Origin: an uncultured Alistipes sp. | GTDB lineage: Bacteria > Bacteroidota > Bacteroidia > Bacteroidales > Rikenellaceae | Direction of reading: 5' to 3' | Assembly (NCBI GenBank): GCA_900769525.1 | Contig: CAAGGY010000102.1 | Location: 1 to 8,774, forward strand | Length of the DNA stretch: 8,774 bases | Shown here: piece after piece, positions 1-6,325 of the stretch | Numbering within the stretch: position 1 is the first letter of the stretch | How the letters are laid out: each line of letters opens with the position of its first letter | The notes under the pieces: generated by a model | Databases searched by the model: none | Seen by the model: only the letters and a program-made list of their open reading frames with translations | Told to the model about the DNA's origin: nothing | Translations under genes and position numbers: made by a program

Positions 1-1
1 C

Positions 2-1465
2 GCTATCTGGGCTATACGTGAGGCTGGCTACGAGGCTATCATCATCAACAACAACCCTGAGACAGTATCTACCGACTACACTACAAGCGACAAGCTCTAC
101 TTCGAGCCACTCACCGTGGAGGATGTAATGAATGTCATCGAGTTGGAGAAGCCTACAGGCGTTGTGGTATCGCTCGGCGGTCAGACAGCTATCAACCTCG
201 CTAAGCCTTTGGCAGACCTCGGCGTAGAGATTATCGGTACTGGTATCGAGGCTATCAATAATGCTGAGGATAGAAAGTGCTTCGAGGCTATTATGCGTCG
301 TGCAGGTATCCCACAGCCAGATGCTGAGGCTATCACCGACATCGAGCGTGGTGTAGCTGCAGCTCAGCGCATCGGCTACCCAGTGTTGGTACGTCCAAGC
401 TACGTGCTCGGTGGTCGTGCAATGCAGATTGTATCAAACGAGGAGGCTTTGCGCCACTACCTCAAGACAGCAGTAGAGGTTAACGAGGACCAGCCAGTGT
501 TGGTTGATAAGTATATCATGGGTAAGGAGCTCGAGGTCGACGCTATCTGCGACGGCGAGAATGTCTTCATCCCAGGTATCATGGAGCACGTTGAGCGCAC
601 AGGTATCCACTCTGGTGACTCAATCAGCGTATATCCTACATTCAGCGTGAGCCAGAAGGTTAAGGATACTATCATCGACTACACAATCCGTCTTGGTAAG
701 GAGATTGGCATCATCGGTCTTTACAACATCCAGTTTATCGCCGATGACAACGATATGGTATACGTCATCGAGGTTAACCCACGCTCTTCACGTACCGTAC
801 CATTCCTCTCGAAGGCTACAGGTATGCCTATGGCTAAGATTGCTACAAACGTAATGCTCGGTAAGTCACTTCGTGAGCAGGGCGTTGACAAGGTTATCGC
901 CGAGGAGAAGAAGCGTTGGTATGTTAAGACTCCAGCCTTCTCATTTGCTAAGATTCGTGGTGTAGACTCTTACCTCTCTCCAGAGATGAAGTCTACGGGT
1001 GAGGCTATCGGCTACGACTCATCATTGCGTCGTGCGTTGTACAAGTCATTGCAGTCGTCAGGTATGACCATTGCAAACTACGGTACTATCTTCGTATCTA
1101 TCGCCGATGCTGACAAGCCACGTGCACTGCCTATGATTCGCCGCTTCTACGAGCTCGGTTTCAACATCGAGGCTACAAGCGGCACTGCTACCTACTTGCG
1201 TGAGAATGGCATTCGTACACGTATGCTCAAGAAGCTCTCTGAGGGTTCAACCGAGATCTTCGACTCTATCCGCAAGGGCCACGTAAACTATGTTATCAAC
1301 ACCATCGATATCAACCAGCATAGCGCTCGCCTCGATGGCTACGACATTCGTCGTTGTGCTGTTGAGAACAACGTAACAATCTTCACAGCATTGGAGACTG
1401 TAAACGTGCTTCTCGACGTATTGGAGGAGATCACTCTGGGTGTATCGACAATCGACGCTGAATAA
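2..1465 (+). CDS. carB: Carbamoyl-phosphate synthase large subunit, C-terminal half (5' end outside window)
   Basis: Makes carbamoyl phosphate from glutamine-derived ammonia, bicarbonate and two ATP, the first step of pyrimidine (and arginine) synthesis, working with the small subunit CarA. The frame is open from base 2, giving 487 residues that align by eye with about the last 490 of the ~1070-residue E. coli protein. In order: the start of the second ATP-grasp half (NNNPETVSTDY at about 16-26, GGQTAINL at about 59-66), the ATP-grasp core (RPSYVLGGRAM at about 131-141, GIHSGDS at about 201-207, EVNPRSSRTVPF at about 257-268), then an MGS-like allosteric domain from about residue 363 (EATSGTA, IRKGHVNYVINT, IRRCAVENN). 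The allosteric domain reads closer to what I recall of Bacillus PyrAB than of E. coli CarB (inference from memory). The stop overlaps the pyrK start by one base (TAATG), so translational coupling is likely. The reading frame is intact; only the 5' half is missing, because of the window edge. Confidence 0.97.
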   Translation, partial: AIWAIREAGYEAIIINNNPETVSTDYTTSDKLYFEPLTVEDVMNVIELEKPTGVVVSLGGQTAINLAKPLADLGVEIIGTGIEAINNAEDRKCFEAIMRRAGIPQPDAEAITDIERGVAAAQRIGYPVLVRPSYVLGGRAMQIVSNEEALRHYLKTAVEVNEDQPVLVDKYIMGKELEVDAICDGENVFIPGIMEHVERTGIHSGDSISVYPTFSVSQKVKDTIIDYTIRLGKEIGIIGLYNIQFIADDNDMVYVIEVNPRSSRTVPFLSKATGMPMAKIATNVMLGKSLREQGVDKVIAEEKKRWYVKTPAFSFAKIRGVDSYLSPEMKSTGEAIGYDSSLRRALYKSLQSSGMTIANYGTIFVSIADADKPRALPMIRRFYELGFNIEATSGTATYLRENGIRTRMLKKLSEGSTEIFDSIRKGHVNYVINTIDINQHSARLDGYDIRRCAVENNVTIFTALETVNVLLDVLEEITLGVSTIDAE

Positions 1466-2205
1466 TGTACAAGAGAGATATCTATACAATTTTGAGTAAC
1501 GAGCCTCTAACACCTGCGGTCTACCGCATGGTGTTGGAGGGCGATACCCAGTATATCACCCGTTCGGGACAATTTATTAATATTGAGCTTGAGGGCAAGT
1601 TTTTGCGTCGTCCAATCTCTGTATCGGACTACGACGCTACCACCGTTACTATTATATATAAGGTAGTGGGTAGTGGCACTGAGCAGATGCGAGAGATGCT
1701 ACCAGGCACAAAGCTCGACATACTCACAGGCTTGGGCAACGGCTTCTCAACTGAGAACAGCGCCCAGCGCCCACTTCTTGTGGGTGGTGGTGTGGGTGTT
1801 CCCCCACTCTATAACCTCTGTAAGCGACTCTTGAGCGAGGGTAAGAGGCCAAGCGTAATCCTTGGCTTTAACACCGATAGCGAGGTATTCTACTTCGAGG
1901 AGTTCAAGGCTTTGGGTGTAGATGTCTACTGCTCTACAGCCGATGGCTCAATGGGCACTAAGGGTTTTGTTACCGACGCTATCAAGGAGAAGGGCGTAGA
2001 GTTCGACTACCTCTATACTTGCGGTCCTCTGCCAATGCTCAAGGCGCTATACTCAGCTACCGAGTGCGATGGCGAGTATAGCTTTGAGGAGAGAATGGGT
2101 TGCGGCTTTGGCGCTTGCATGGGTTGTACGTGCAAGACGAAGTATGGCAACAAGCGTATATGCAAGGATGGTCCTGTATTAAAACGTGATGAGATTGTAT
2201 GGTAA
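1465..2205 (+). CDS. pyrK: Dihydroorotate dehydrogenase B (NAD+), electron-transfer subunit PyrK
   Basis: Passes electrons from the FMN of PyrD through a [2Fe-2S] cluster and FAD to NAD+, forming the class 1B dihydroorotate dehydrogenase in the cytoplasm. The 246-residue protein is of normal length for the family. The N-terminal ferredoxin-reductase-type FAD domain carries RRPISVSD at about 48-55; the nucleotide-binding domain has LLVGGGVGVPPL at about 104-115 and TCGPLPML; the C-terminal cluster-binding segment is C213-x4-C218-x2-C221-x11-C233, with an extra cysteine at 223. The last spacing is a little shorter than the x14 I recall for Lactococcus PyrK, which looks like a loop difference rather than damage. 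The start is fixed by the one-base overlap with the carB stop; no separate ribosome site is visible. It is followed by pyrD with a 7-base overlap, as expected for two subunits of one complex. Confidence 0.97.
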   Translation: MYKRDIYTILSNEPLTPAVYRMVLEGDTQYITRSGQFINIELEGKFLRRPISVSDYDATTVTIIYKVVGSGTEQMREMLPGTKLDILTGLGNGFSTENSAQRPLLVGGGVGVPPLYNLCKRLLSEGKRPSVILGFNTDSEVFYFEEFKALGVDVYCSTADGSMGTKGFVTDAIKEKGVEFDYLYTCGPLPMLKALYSATECDGEYSFEERMGCGFGACMGCTCKTKYGNKRICKDGPVLKRDEIVW

Positions 2206-3119
2206 AGCACTTTGACACATCTGTTGAGCTTTGCGGCGTGAAGCTCATCAACCCCGTTATTCCCGCATCGGGAACATTTGGCTTTGGACGTGAGTTTGCA
2301 GAGTACTACGACCTCGACTGCCTCGGTGCAATATCGTTCAAGGGCACTACACGTGATGCACGTTTTGGCAATCCAACACCACGTATCGCTGAGTGTTCGG
2401 CAGGTCTTATCAACTCTGTAGGCTTGCAGAACCCAGGCATCGACAAGGTAATTGCCGAGGAGCTTCCAAACCTTCGCCAAATCTTCCACAACCCTATCAT
2501 TGCCAACATCAGCGGCTTCTCGTTGGAGGAGTACGAGGAGTGCTGCGCAAAGATCGACAAGGAGGAGCAGGTAGAGATTATCGAGGTTAACGTATCGTGC
2601 CCTAACGTACACAATGGCGGTATGAGCTTTGGCACACAGCCTGAGTCGGCTGCCGAGGTTACTCGTCGTGTGAAGGCCGTAACCAAGAAGCCTGTATTCA
2701 TCAAGCTCAGCCCTAATGTCACCGATATTGTGGCTATTGCTAAGGCTTGCGAGGAGGCTGGTGCTGATGGTATCTGCCTTATCAACACGCTGCTCGGCAT
2801 GCGTATCGACACCGTGCGTCGTAAGCCAGTCATTGCCAATAAGATGGGTGGTTTCTCTGGCGATGCTATCTTCCCTGTTGCTGTTCGTATGGTCTACCAG
2901 GTGGCTAACGCTTGTAACATCCCAGTGATGGGTTGTGGTGGTGTAAGCACTGCTTCGGATGTTATCGAGATGATGATGGCGGGTGCGACAGCAGTTCAGG
3001 TTGGTGCTGCAAACCTCAAGAATCCTTATGCTGCAAAGGAGATTATCGAGGCACTACCTAAGGAGATGGAGCGCCTTGGCATTGAGCGCCTTAGCGACAT
3101 CATCGGCATTGTAAAATAA
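2199..3119 (+). CDS. pyrD: Dihydroorotate dehydrogenase, class 1B catalytic subunit PyrD
   Basis: Oxidises dihydroorotate to orotate with FMN. A full-length 306-residue TIM-barrel protein. Visible family motifs are ASGTFGFG at about 23-30, SFKGTT with the flavin-contacting Lys48, GLINSVGLQNPG at 69-80, NVSCPN at 131-136 with the catalytic base Cys134, the Lys169 region (FIKLSPN), NTLLGMRID at 196-204, and the phosphate-binding glycines GCGGVS at 245-250 and QVGAANL at 267-273. A Cys rather than Ser catalytic base, together with the adjacent pyrK, places it in class 1B (NAD+-linked) rather than the quinone-linked class 2, which suits an anaerobe. The start lies inside the end of pyrK (7-base overlap), so translation is probably coupled and subunit amounts matched. 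Confidence 0.97.
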   Translation: MVKHFDTSVELCGVKLINPVIPASGTFGFGREFAEYYDLDCLGAISFKGTTRDARFGNPTPRIAECSAGLINSVGLQNPGIDKVIAEELPNLRQIFHNPIIANISGFSLEEYEECCAKIDKEEQVEIIEVNVSCPNVHNGGMSFGTQPESAAEVTRRVKAVTKKPVFIKLSPNVTDIVAIAKACEEAGADGICLINTLLGMRIDTVRRKPVIANKMGGFSGDAIFPVAVRMVYQVANACNIPVMGCGGVSTASDVIEMMMAGATAVQVGAANLKNPYAAKEIIEALPKEMERLGIERLSDIIGIVK

Positions 3120-3147
3120 TTGAATAACCTAATAAAAATTTAGAGAT

Positions 3148-3852
3148 ATGAGTAAGCGAGATGTAATTATTGCTTGCGATTTTAGTAGCAAGGAGCAGAC
3201 CTTGAACTTCCTTGATAAGTTCACAGGCCGTAAGCCCTTTGTAAAGATTGGTATGGAGCTCTTCTATGCCGAGGGTCCAGAGATTGTTCGCACAATCAAG
3301 GAGCGTGGTCACCGCATCTTCCTCGACCTTAAGCTTCACGATATTCCAAACACAGTAAAGAAGGCTATGTCGGTGCTTCGCAACCTCGACGTAGATATGA
3401 CCAACGTGCACGCTGCAGGTACTGTAGATATGATGAAGGCAGCTATCGAGGGCCTCACACGTGAGGATGGTACTCGCCCACTCCTTATTGCTGTTACGCA
3501 ACTCACCTCTACATCTGAGGAGCGTATGCAGAAAGAGTTGCTAATTGGCGCTTCAATCAACGACACTATCGTTAAGTATGCTGAGAACGCTAAGGCTGCA
3601 GGCCTTGATGGCGTTGTCTGCTCACCACTCGAGGCAGCTATGGTTAAGAAGGCGTGTGGCGCTGAGTTTATGACTGTTACACCAGGTGTTCGTTTTGCTG
3701 ATGGCGATGTTGGCGACCAGGTGCGTGTCACTACCCCTGAGCGTGCTCGAGAGATTGGTTCAGACTTCATCGTTGTGGGCCGTCCTATCACCGCTGCTGA
3801 CGATCCTGTTGCTGCATACGAGCGTTGTATGCGTGAGTTTGCCCAGGAGTAA
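3148..3852 (+). CDS. pyrF: Orotidine-5'-phosphate decarboxylase
   Basis: Decarboxylates OMP to UMP, the last step of the pathway. The 234-residue length matches the short bacterial (Bacillus/E. coli-type) family rather than the ~270-residue class 2 form. Motifs: VIIACDFSS at about 6-14 (first strand with the substrate Asp11), VKIGMELF at 32-39 (Lys33), the catalytic DxKxxD signature as D60-L-K62-L-H-D65 followed by IPNTV, TPGVRF at about 178-183 and the phosphate-binding VVGRPIT near 208-214. The ATG follows a 28-base A/T-rich spacer after pyrD with no Shine-Dalgarno match, normal for Bacteroidetes. Intact; same codon habits (GAG, AAG preferred) as the neighbouring pyr genes. Confidence 0.97.
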   Translation: MSKRDVIIACDFSSKEQTLNFLDKFTGRKPFVKIGMELFYAEGPEIVRTIKERGHRIFLDLKLHDIPNTVKKAMSVLRNLDVDMTNVHAAGTVDMMKAAIEGLTREDGTRPLLIAVTQLTSTSEERMQKELLIGASINDTIVKYAENAKAAGLDGVVCSPLEAAMVKKACGAEFMTVTPGVRFADGDVGDQVRVTTPERAREIGSDFIVVGRPITAADDPVAAYERCMREFAQE

Positions 3853-3886
3853 TGTTTAACCGAAAATAATAAAAAAAGATATCACT

Positions 3887-4516
3887 ATGGAGAAGAAGAT
3901 TGCAAAAGACCTTTTGTCTATCGGCGCAGTATTTTTGCGTCCTGAGCAGCCATTCACTTGGGCAAGTGGCATTAAGAGCCCTATCTACTGCGATAACCGC
4001 CTCACACTCACCGCTCCAGAGGTTCGTAACCACGTTGAGGAGGGCCTCGCTGAGCTTATCCGCAAGCACTACCCTGAGGTAGAGGTGTTGATGGGTACAT
4101 CAACAGCAGGTATCGCTCACGCAGCTATCACAGCTACAATCCTTAACCTCCCTATGGGCTATGTTCGCTCAGGCTCTAAGGACCACGGCCGTGGCAACCA
4201 GATTGAGGGTAAGCTCGAGGCTGGCCAGAAGGTAGTTGTTGTTGAGGACCTTATCTCAACAGGTGGCAGCTGCATCGAGGTTGTCGAGGCATTGCGCAAC
4301 GCTGGTGCCGATGTTTTGGGTATCGTGAGCATCTTCACTTACGGTATGCAGAAGGGTTTGGACCGTTTGGCTGCTGCTCAGGCTAAGAACTACTCTCTCT
4401 CTAACCTCGACGCTTTGGTTGAGGTTGCTGCTGAGGAGGGTTACATCAAGGCTGAGGACAAGGAGCGCATCCTTAAGTTCCGCAACAACCCATCTGACGA
4501 GTCTTGGATTAAGTAA
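3887..4516 (+). CDS. pyrE: Orotate phosphoribosyltransferase
   Basis: Transfers the phosphoribosyl group of PRPP to orotate, giving OMP for PyrF. The 209-residue protein is of family length. It has the N-terminal orotate-site segment FTWASGIKSPIYCDNR (about 23-38, with Lys30), the flexible-loop region RSGSKDHGRGNQIEG (about 94-108) and the type I PRPP-binding motif VVVVEDLISTGGS (about 116-128) with the Glu120-Asp121 pair. The start follows a 34-base A-rich spacer after pyrF. pyrF and pyrE, the last two steps of the pathway, are adjacent as in Bacillus operons. No truncation or frameshift. Confidence 0.97.
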   Translation: MEKKIAKDLLSIGAVFLRPEQPFTWASGIKSPIYCDNRLTLTAPEVRNHVEEGLAELIRKHYPEVEVLMGTSTAGIAHAAITATILNLPMGYVRSGSKDHGRGNQIEGKLEAGQKVVVVEDLISTGGSCIEVVEALRNAGADVLGIVSIFTYGMQKGLDRLAAAQAKNYSLSNLDALVEVAAEEGYIKAEDKERILKFRNNPSDESWIK

Positions 4517-4547
4517 TTAACCACAACGAATATTTATATAGTAAGGT

Positions 4548-5615
4548 ATGAAGCATTTGATTGACCCTACCGACTTGTCGGTAAACGAGATTTCTGAGAT
4601 TATAGCACTGGCCCAGGATATCATCGCCAACCGAGATAAGTATAGCGAGATATGCAGAGGCAAGAAGCTTGCTACGCTCTTCTACGAGCCAAGTACACGT
4701 ACACGTCTGAGCTTCACCGCAGCGATGATGGAGCTTGGTGGCAATGTGTTGGGCTTTGCCGATGCTAAGTCGTCGTCAGTGTCGAAGGGCGAGACAGTTC
4801 AGGACACAGTGAGGGTTATCAACTGCTTTGCCGACATCATCGCTATGCGCCACAAGGTTGAGGGTGCTCCCCTTGCCGCTACCGATGTGACGTCGACACC
4901 TATCATCAACGCAGGTGATGGCTCACACAGCCACCCTACGCAGACGATGACCGACCTTCTGACCATCAAGCGTGAGCTCGGCACACTCAACAACCTCACC
5001 ATAGGTCTTGTTGGTGACCTTAAGTATGGCCGTACCGTTCACTCGCTTATCAAGGCGATGACCCGCTACGAGAATACTCGCTTTGTGCTTATCTCACCTC
5101 CAGAGTTGGCACTTCCTGACTATATCAAGAGCGAGGTGTTGGACCGCTACGGCGTGGAGTATCGTGAGTCGGCCGATATCGAGTCGGTAATTGGCGATGT
5201 AGATATCCTCTATATGACACGTGTTCAGCAGGAGCGTTTCACCGACCCTGAGGAGTATGAGCGTGTTAAGGATTGCTTCGTGCTCGATGCCGAGAAGATG
5301 CGTGGTGCTAAGGAGCGCATGGCCGTGCTTCACCCACTGCCACGTGTTAACGAGATTGCCATTGACGTCGACAGCGACCCACGTGCCGCATACTTCCGCC
5401 AAGTTGAGAATGGCAAGTTTGTGCGTATGGCCCTCATCCTTAAGCTCCTCGAGTGGAAGGACGACGAGAGCCGCACATTCGACCACGGCGGCGAGGCTCT
5501 TGCGTGCAAGTGTTCAAATCCACTGTGCATCTCAAACCTTGAGCCTGTGCGTCGACGCTTTGAGAAGTGTGACGGCATAACACGCTGCGTATATTGCGAG
5601 TGGGAGGCTAAGTAG
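4548..5615 (+). CDS. pyrB: Aspartate carbamoyltransferase catalytic chain with a fused PyrI-like zinc domain at the C-terminus
   Basis: Condenses carbamoyl phosphate with aspartate to form carbamoyl aspartate, the committed step of the pathway. The 355-residue protein is about 45 residues longer than the ~310-residue E. coli catalytic chain. Residues 1 to about 304 are a complete catalytic chain: carbamoyl-phosphate site S49-T-R-T-R53, the mobile loop SSVSKGET with Lys80, HPTQ at 129-132, GDLKYGRTVHS at 156-166, the aspartate-site loop TRVQQERF at 224-231 and HPLPR at 262-266. After a short linker, residues 320-352 carry C322-x4-C327-x19-C347-x2-C350, with flanking residues (C-I-S-x2-E-P-V and C-x-Y-C-E) that match the zinc domain of the E. 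coli regulatory chain PyrI as I remember it. The PyrI nucleotide-binding domain is absent, and no pyrI follows. The start is the ATG after a 31-base A/T-rich spacer. The enzyme assignment is very secure; the domain-fusion reading is strong but made by eye. Confidence 0.95.
   Translation: MKHLIDPTDLSVNEISEIIALAQDIIANRDKYSEICRGKKLATLFYEPSTRTRLSFTAAMMELGGNVLGFADAKSSSVSKGETVQDTVRVINCFADIIAMRHKVEGAPLAATDVTSTPIINAGDGSHSHPTQTMTDLLTIKRELGTLNNLTIGLVGDLKYGRTVHSLIKAMTRYENTRFVLISPPELALPDYIKSEVLDRYGVEYRESADIESVIGDVDILYMTRVQQERFTDPEEYERVKDCFVLDAEKMRGAKERMAVLHPLPRVNEIAIDVDSDPRAAYFRQVENGKFVRMALILKLLEWKDDESRTFDHGGEALACKCSNPLCISNLEPVRRRFEKCDGITRCVYCEWEAK
5505..5597 (+). other. PyrI-type zinc-binding domain encoded at the 3' end of pyrB
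   Basis: Codons 320-350 of pyrB. Four cysteines in C-x4-C-x19-C-x2-C spacing form a probable structural Zn2+ site, with two further cysteines (320 and 341). E. coli PyrI has C-x4-C, a gap of about 22-23, then C-x2-C, and the same C-I-S, E-P-V and C-x-Y-C-E context. In E. coli this domain docks the regulatory chain onto the catalytic chain. Fused here without the allosteric domain, it could have a purely structural role in assembly or stability (inference). Confidence 0.85.
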
Positions 5616-5636
5616 GCTACAGATCTATAACAGAGT

Positions 5637-5669
5637 TGGGGCGGTGGCACAAAAATCATCGCCCCATTT
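5637..5669 (+). terminator. Probable rho-independent terminator of the pyr operon
   Basis: A ten-pair stem (5637-5646 with 5657-5666, one G-T wobble) rich in G/C, with a 10-base loop, begins 21 bases after the pyrB stop. The right arm is followed by only a short T run (ATTTATA), so termination may be incomplete and some read-through into the next gene is possible. The remainder of the 127-base spacer is A/T-rich with no other clear structure. Confidence 0.55.
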
Positions 5670-5742
5670 ATACTGACTTATCAAACTAACAAGAGGGCAG
5701 ATAATTACAACAAGTAAGATTCATACAATTTATCTTTAGAAT

Positions 5743-6252
5743 ATGAAACGATTTCTACTTTTGGCGATTACCGCTATAATGTTTGCTGCTACAGCAAACA
5801 CTGCACAGGCTCAGGAGACAGACTACCAGGGTGAGATTCTCTTTGGTGGTGGATTGGGCGTTGGCAAATTAGCCCAGCATCGCCTTCAGATCACATCAAT
5901 TCAGGGTGTAAACATCGATGAGTGTGTATCTCTTGGTATTGGCTTTGGCGTGGATTGGTTCAGCAACGACTTTAAGAATGGATCATACATGATTCCACTC
6001 TTCTACAACACAAAGTTCTATGCGCCAACAGATGGTAATTTCGACCCATTCATCTCTGCAAGCATTGGTTATGGATTCAACCCAGAAAGCACAGGCTCAC
6101 AGAATATAGGAGGCTTGATGATGGATGCTGGTATCGGCTTCAAGGCGGGAACATTTATGTTCTCTATTGGCTACCACCTTCAGCAGATTGGCAAGCTAAA
6201 GGAGAATAATAACTTTGGTGCCCTGCAGCTAAAGATAGGTGTGGTTCTCTAA
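5743..6252 (+). CDS. Small outer-membrane beta-barrel protein, function unknown
   Basis: A 169-residue protein with a clear N-terminal Sec signal peptide: MKR, a hydrophobic core LLLAITAIMFAA, and a likely cleavage after AQA at about residue 23. The mature part of about 146 residues is rich in Gly and aromatic residues and alternates polar and hydrophobic positions, as in short antiparallel outer-membrane strands (GEILFGGGLGVG, SLGIGFGVDWF, PFISASIGYGF, AGTFMFSIGYHL, GALQLKIGVVL). A barrel of about eight strands would fit the length. It ends on an amphipathic strand, as outer-membrane barrels usually do, though with Leu rather than the typical Phe. No catalytic motif is visible. It resembles the many small porin-like or OmpA-barrel-like proteins of Bacteroidetes, but I cannot name a family member. 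It stands alone between two terminators, so it is probably a single-gene unit. The signal peptide supports the ATG at 5743. Confidence 0.85.
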   Translation: MKRFLLLAITAIMFAATANTAQAQETDYQGEILFGGGLGVGKLAQHRLQITSIQGVNIDECVSLGIGFGVDWFSNDFKNGSYMIPLFYNTKFYAPTDGNFDPFISASIGYGFNPESTGSQNIGGLMMDAGIGFKAGTFMFSIGYHLQQIGKLKENNNFGALQLKIGVVL

Positions 6253-6270
6253 AAAGATTAACATCTAATC

Positions 6271-6316
6271 AAAAAAAATGGGACTGTTCTTCTGACGAAC
6301 AGTCCCAAACTTTTTT
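6271..6316. terminator. Strong bidirectional terminator between convergent genes
   Basis: A perfect 10-base inverted repeat, GGGACTGTTC (6280-6289) and GAACAGTCCC (6297-6306), plus an outer T-A pair (6279/6307), encloses a 7-base loop. It is preceded by eight As (6271-6278) and followed by AAC and six Ts (6311-6316). On the minus strand the stem is followed directly by eight Ts, an ideal terminator for the flavodiiron gene that ends at 6326. On the plus strand the T run comes after a 3-base gap and serves the outer-membrane protein gene that ends at 6252. Confidence 0.9.
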
Positions 6317-6325
6317 GGTAATTAA

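Noticed and set aside
2..115. Treating the first ATG at 116 as the start of CarB
   Set aside because: The frame is open from base 2 and the residues before 116 (NNNPETVSTDY, DKLYFEP) match the conserved CarB interior, so the gene begins outside the window.
2013..2612. Long open frame on the minus strand across pyrK/pyrD
   Set aside because: It lies antisense to two intact, well-conserved genes, has no recognisable domain and arises from the biased codon use of the plus-strand genes. Similar antisense frames at 2306-2839, 3336-3791 and 6860-7408 were dismissed for the same reason.
5731..5738. TATCTTTA, a 7-of-8 match to the Bacteroidetes -7 element, before the outer-membrane protein gene
   Set aside because: It ends only 4 bases before the ATG, which would make a leaderless message, and there is no TTTG at the -33 distance. 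Probably chance in A/T-rich sequence.
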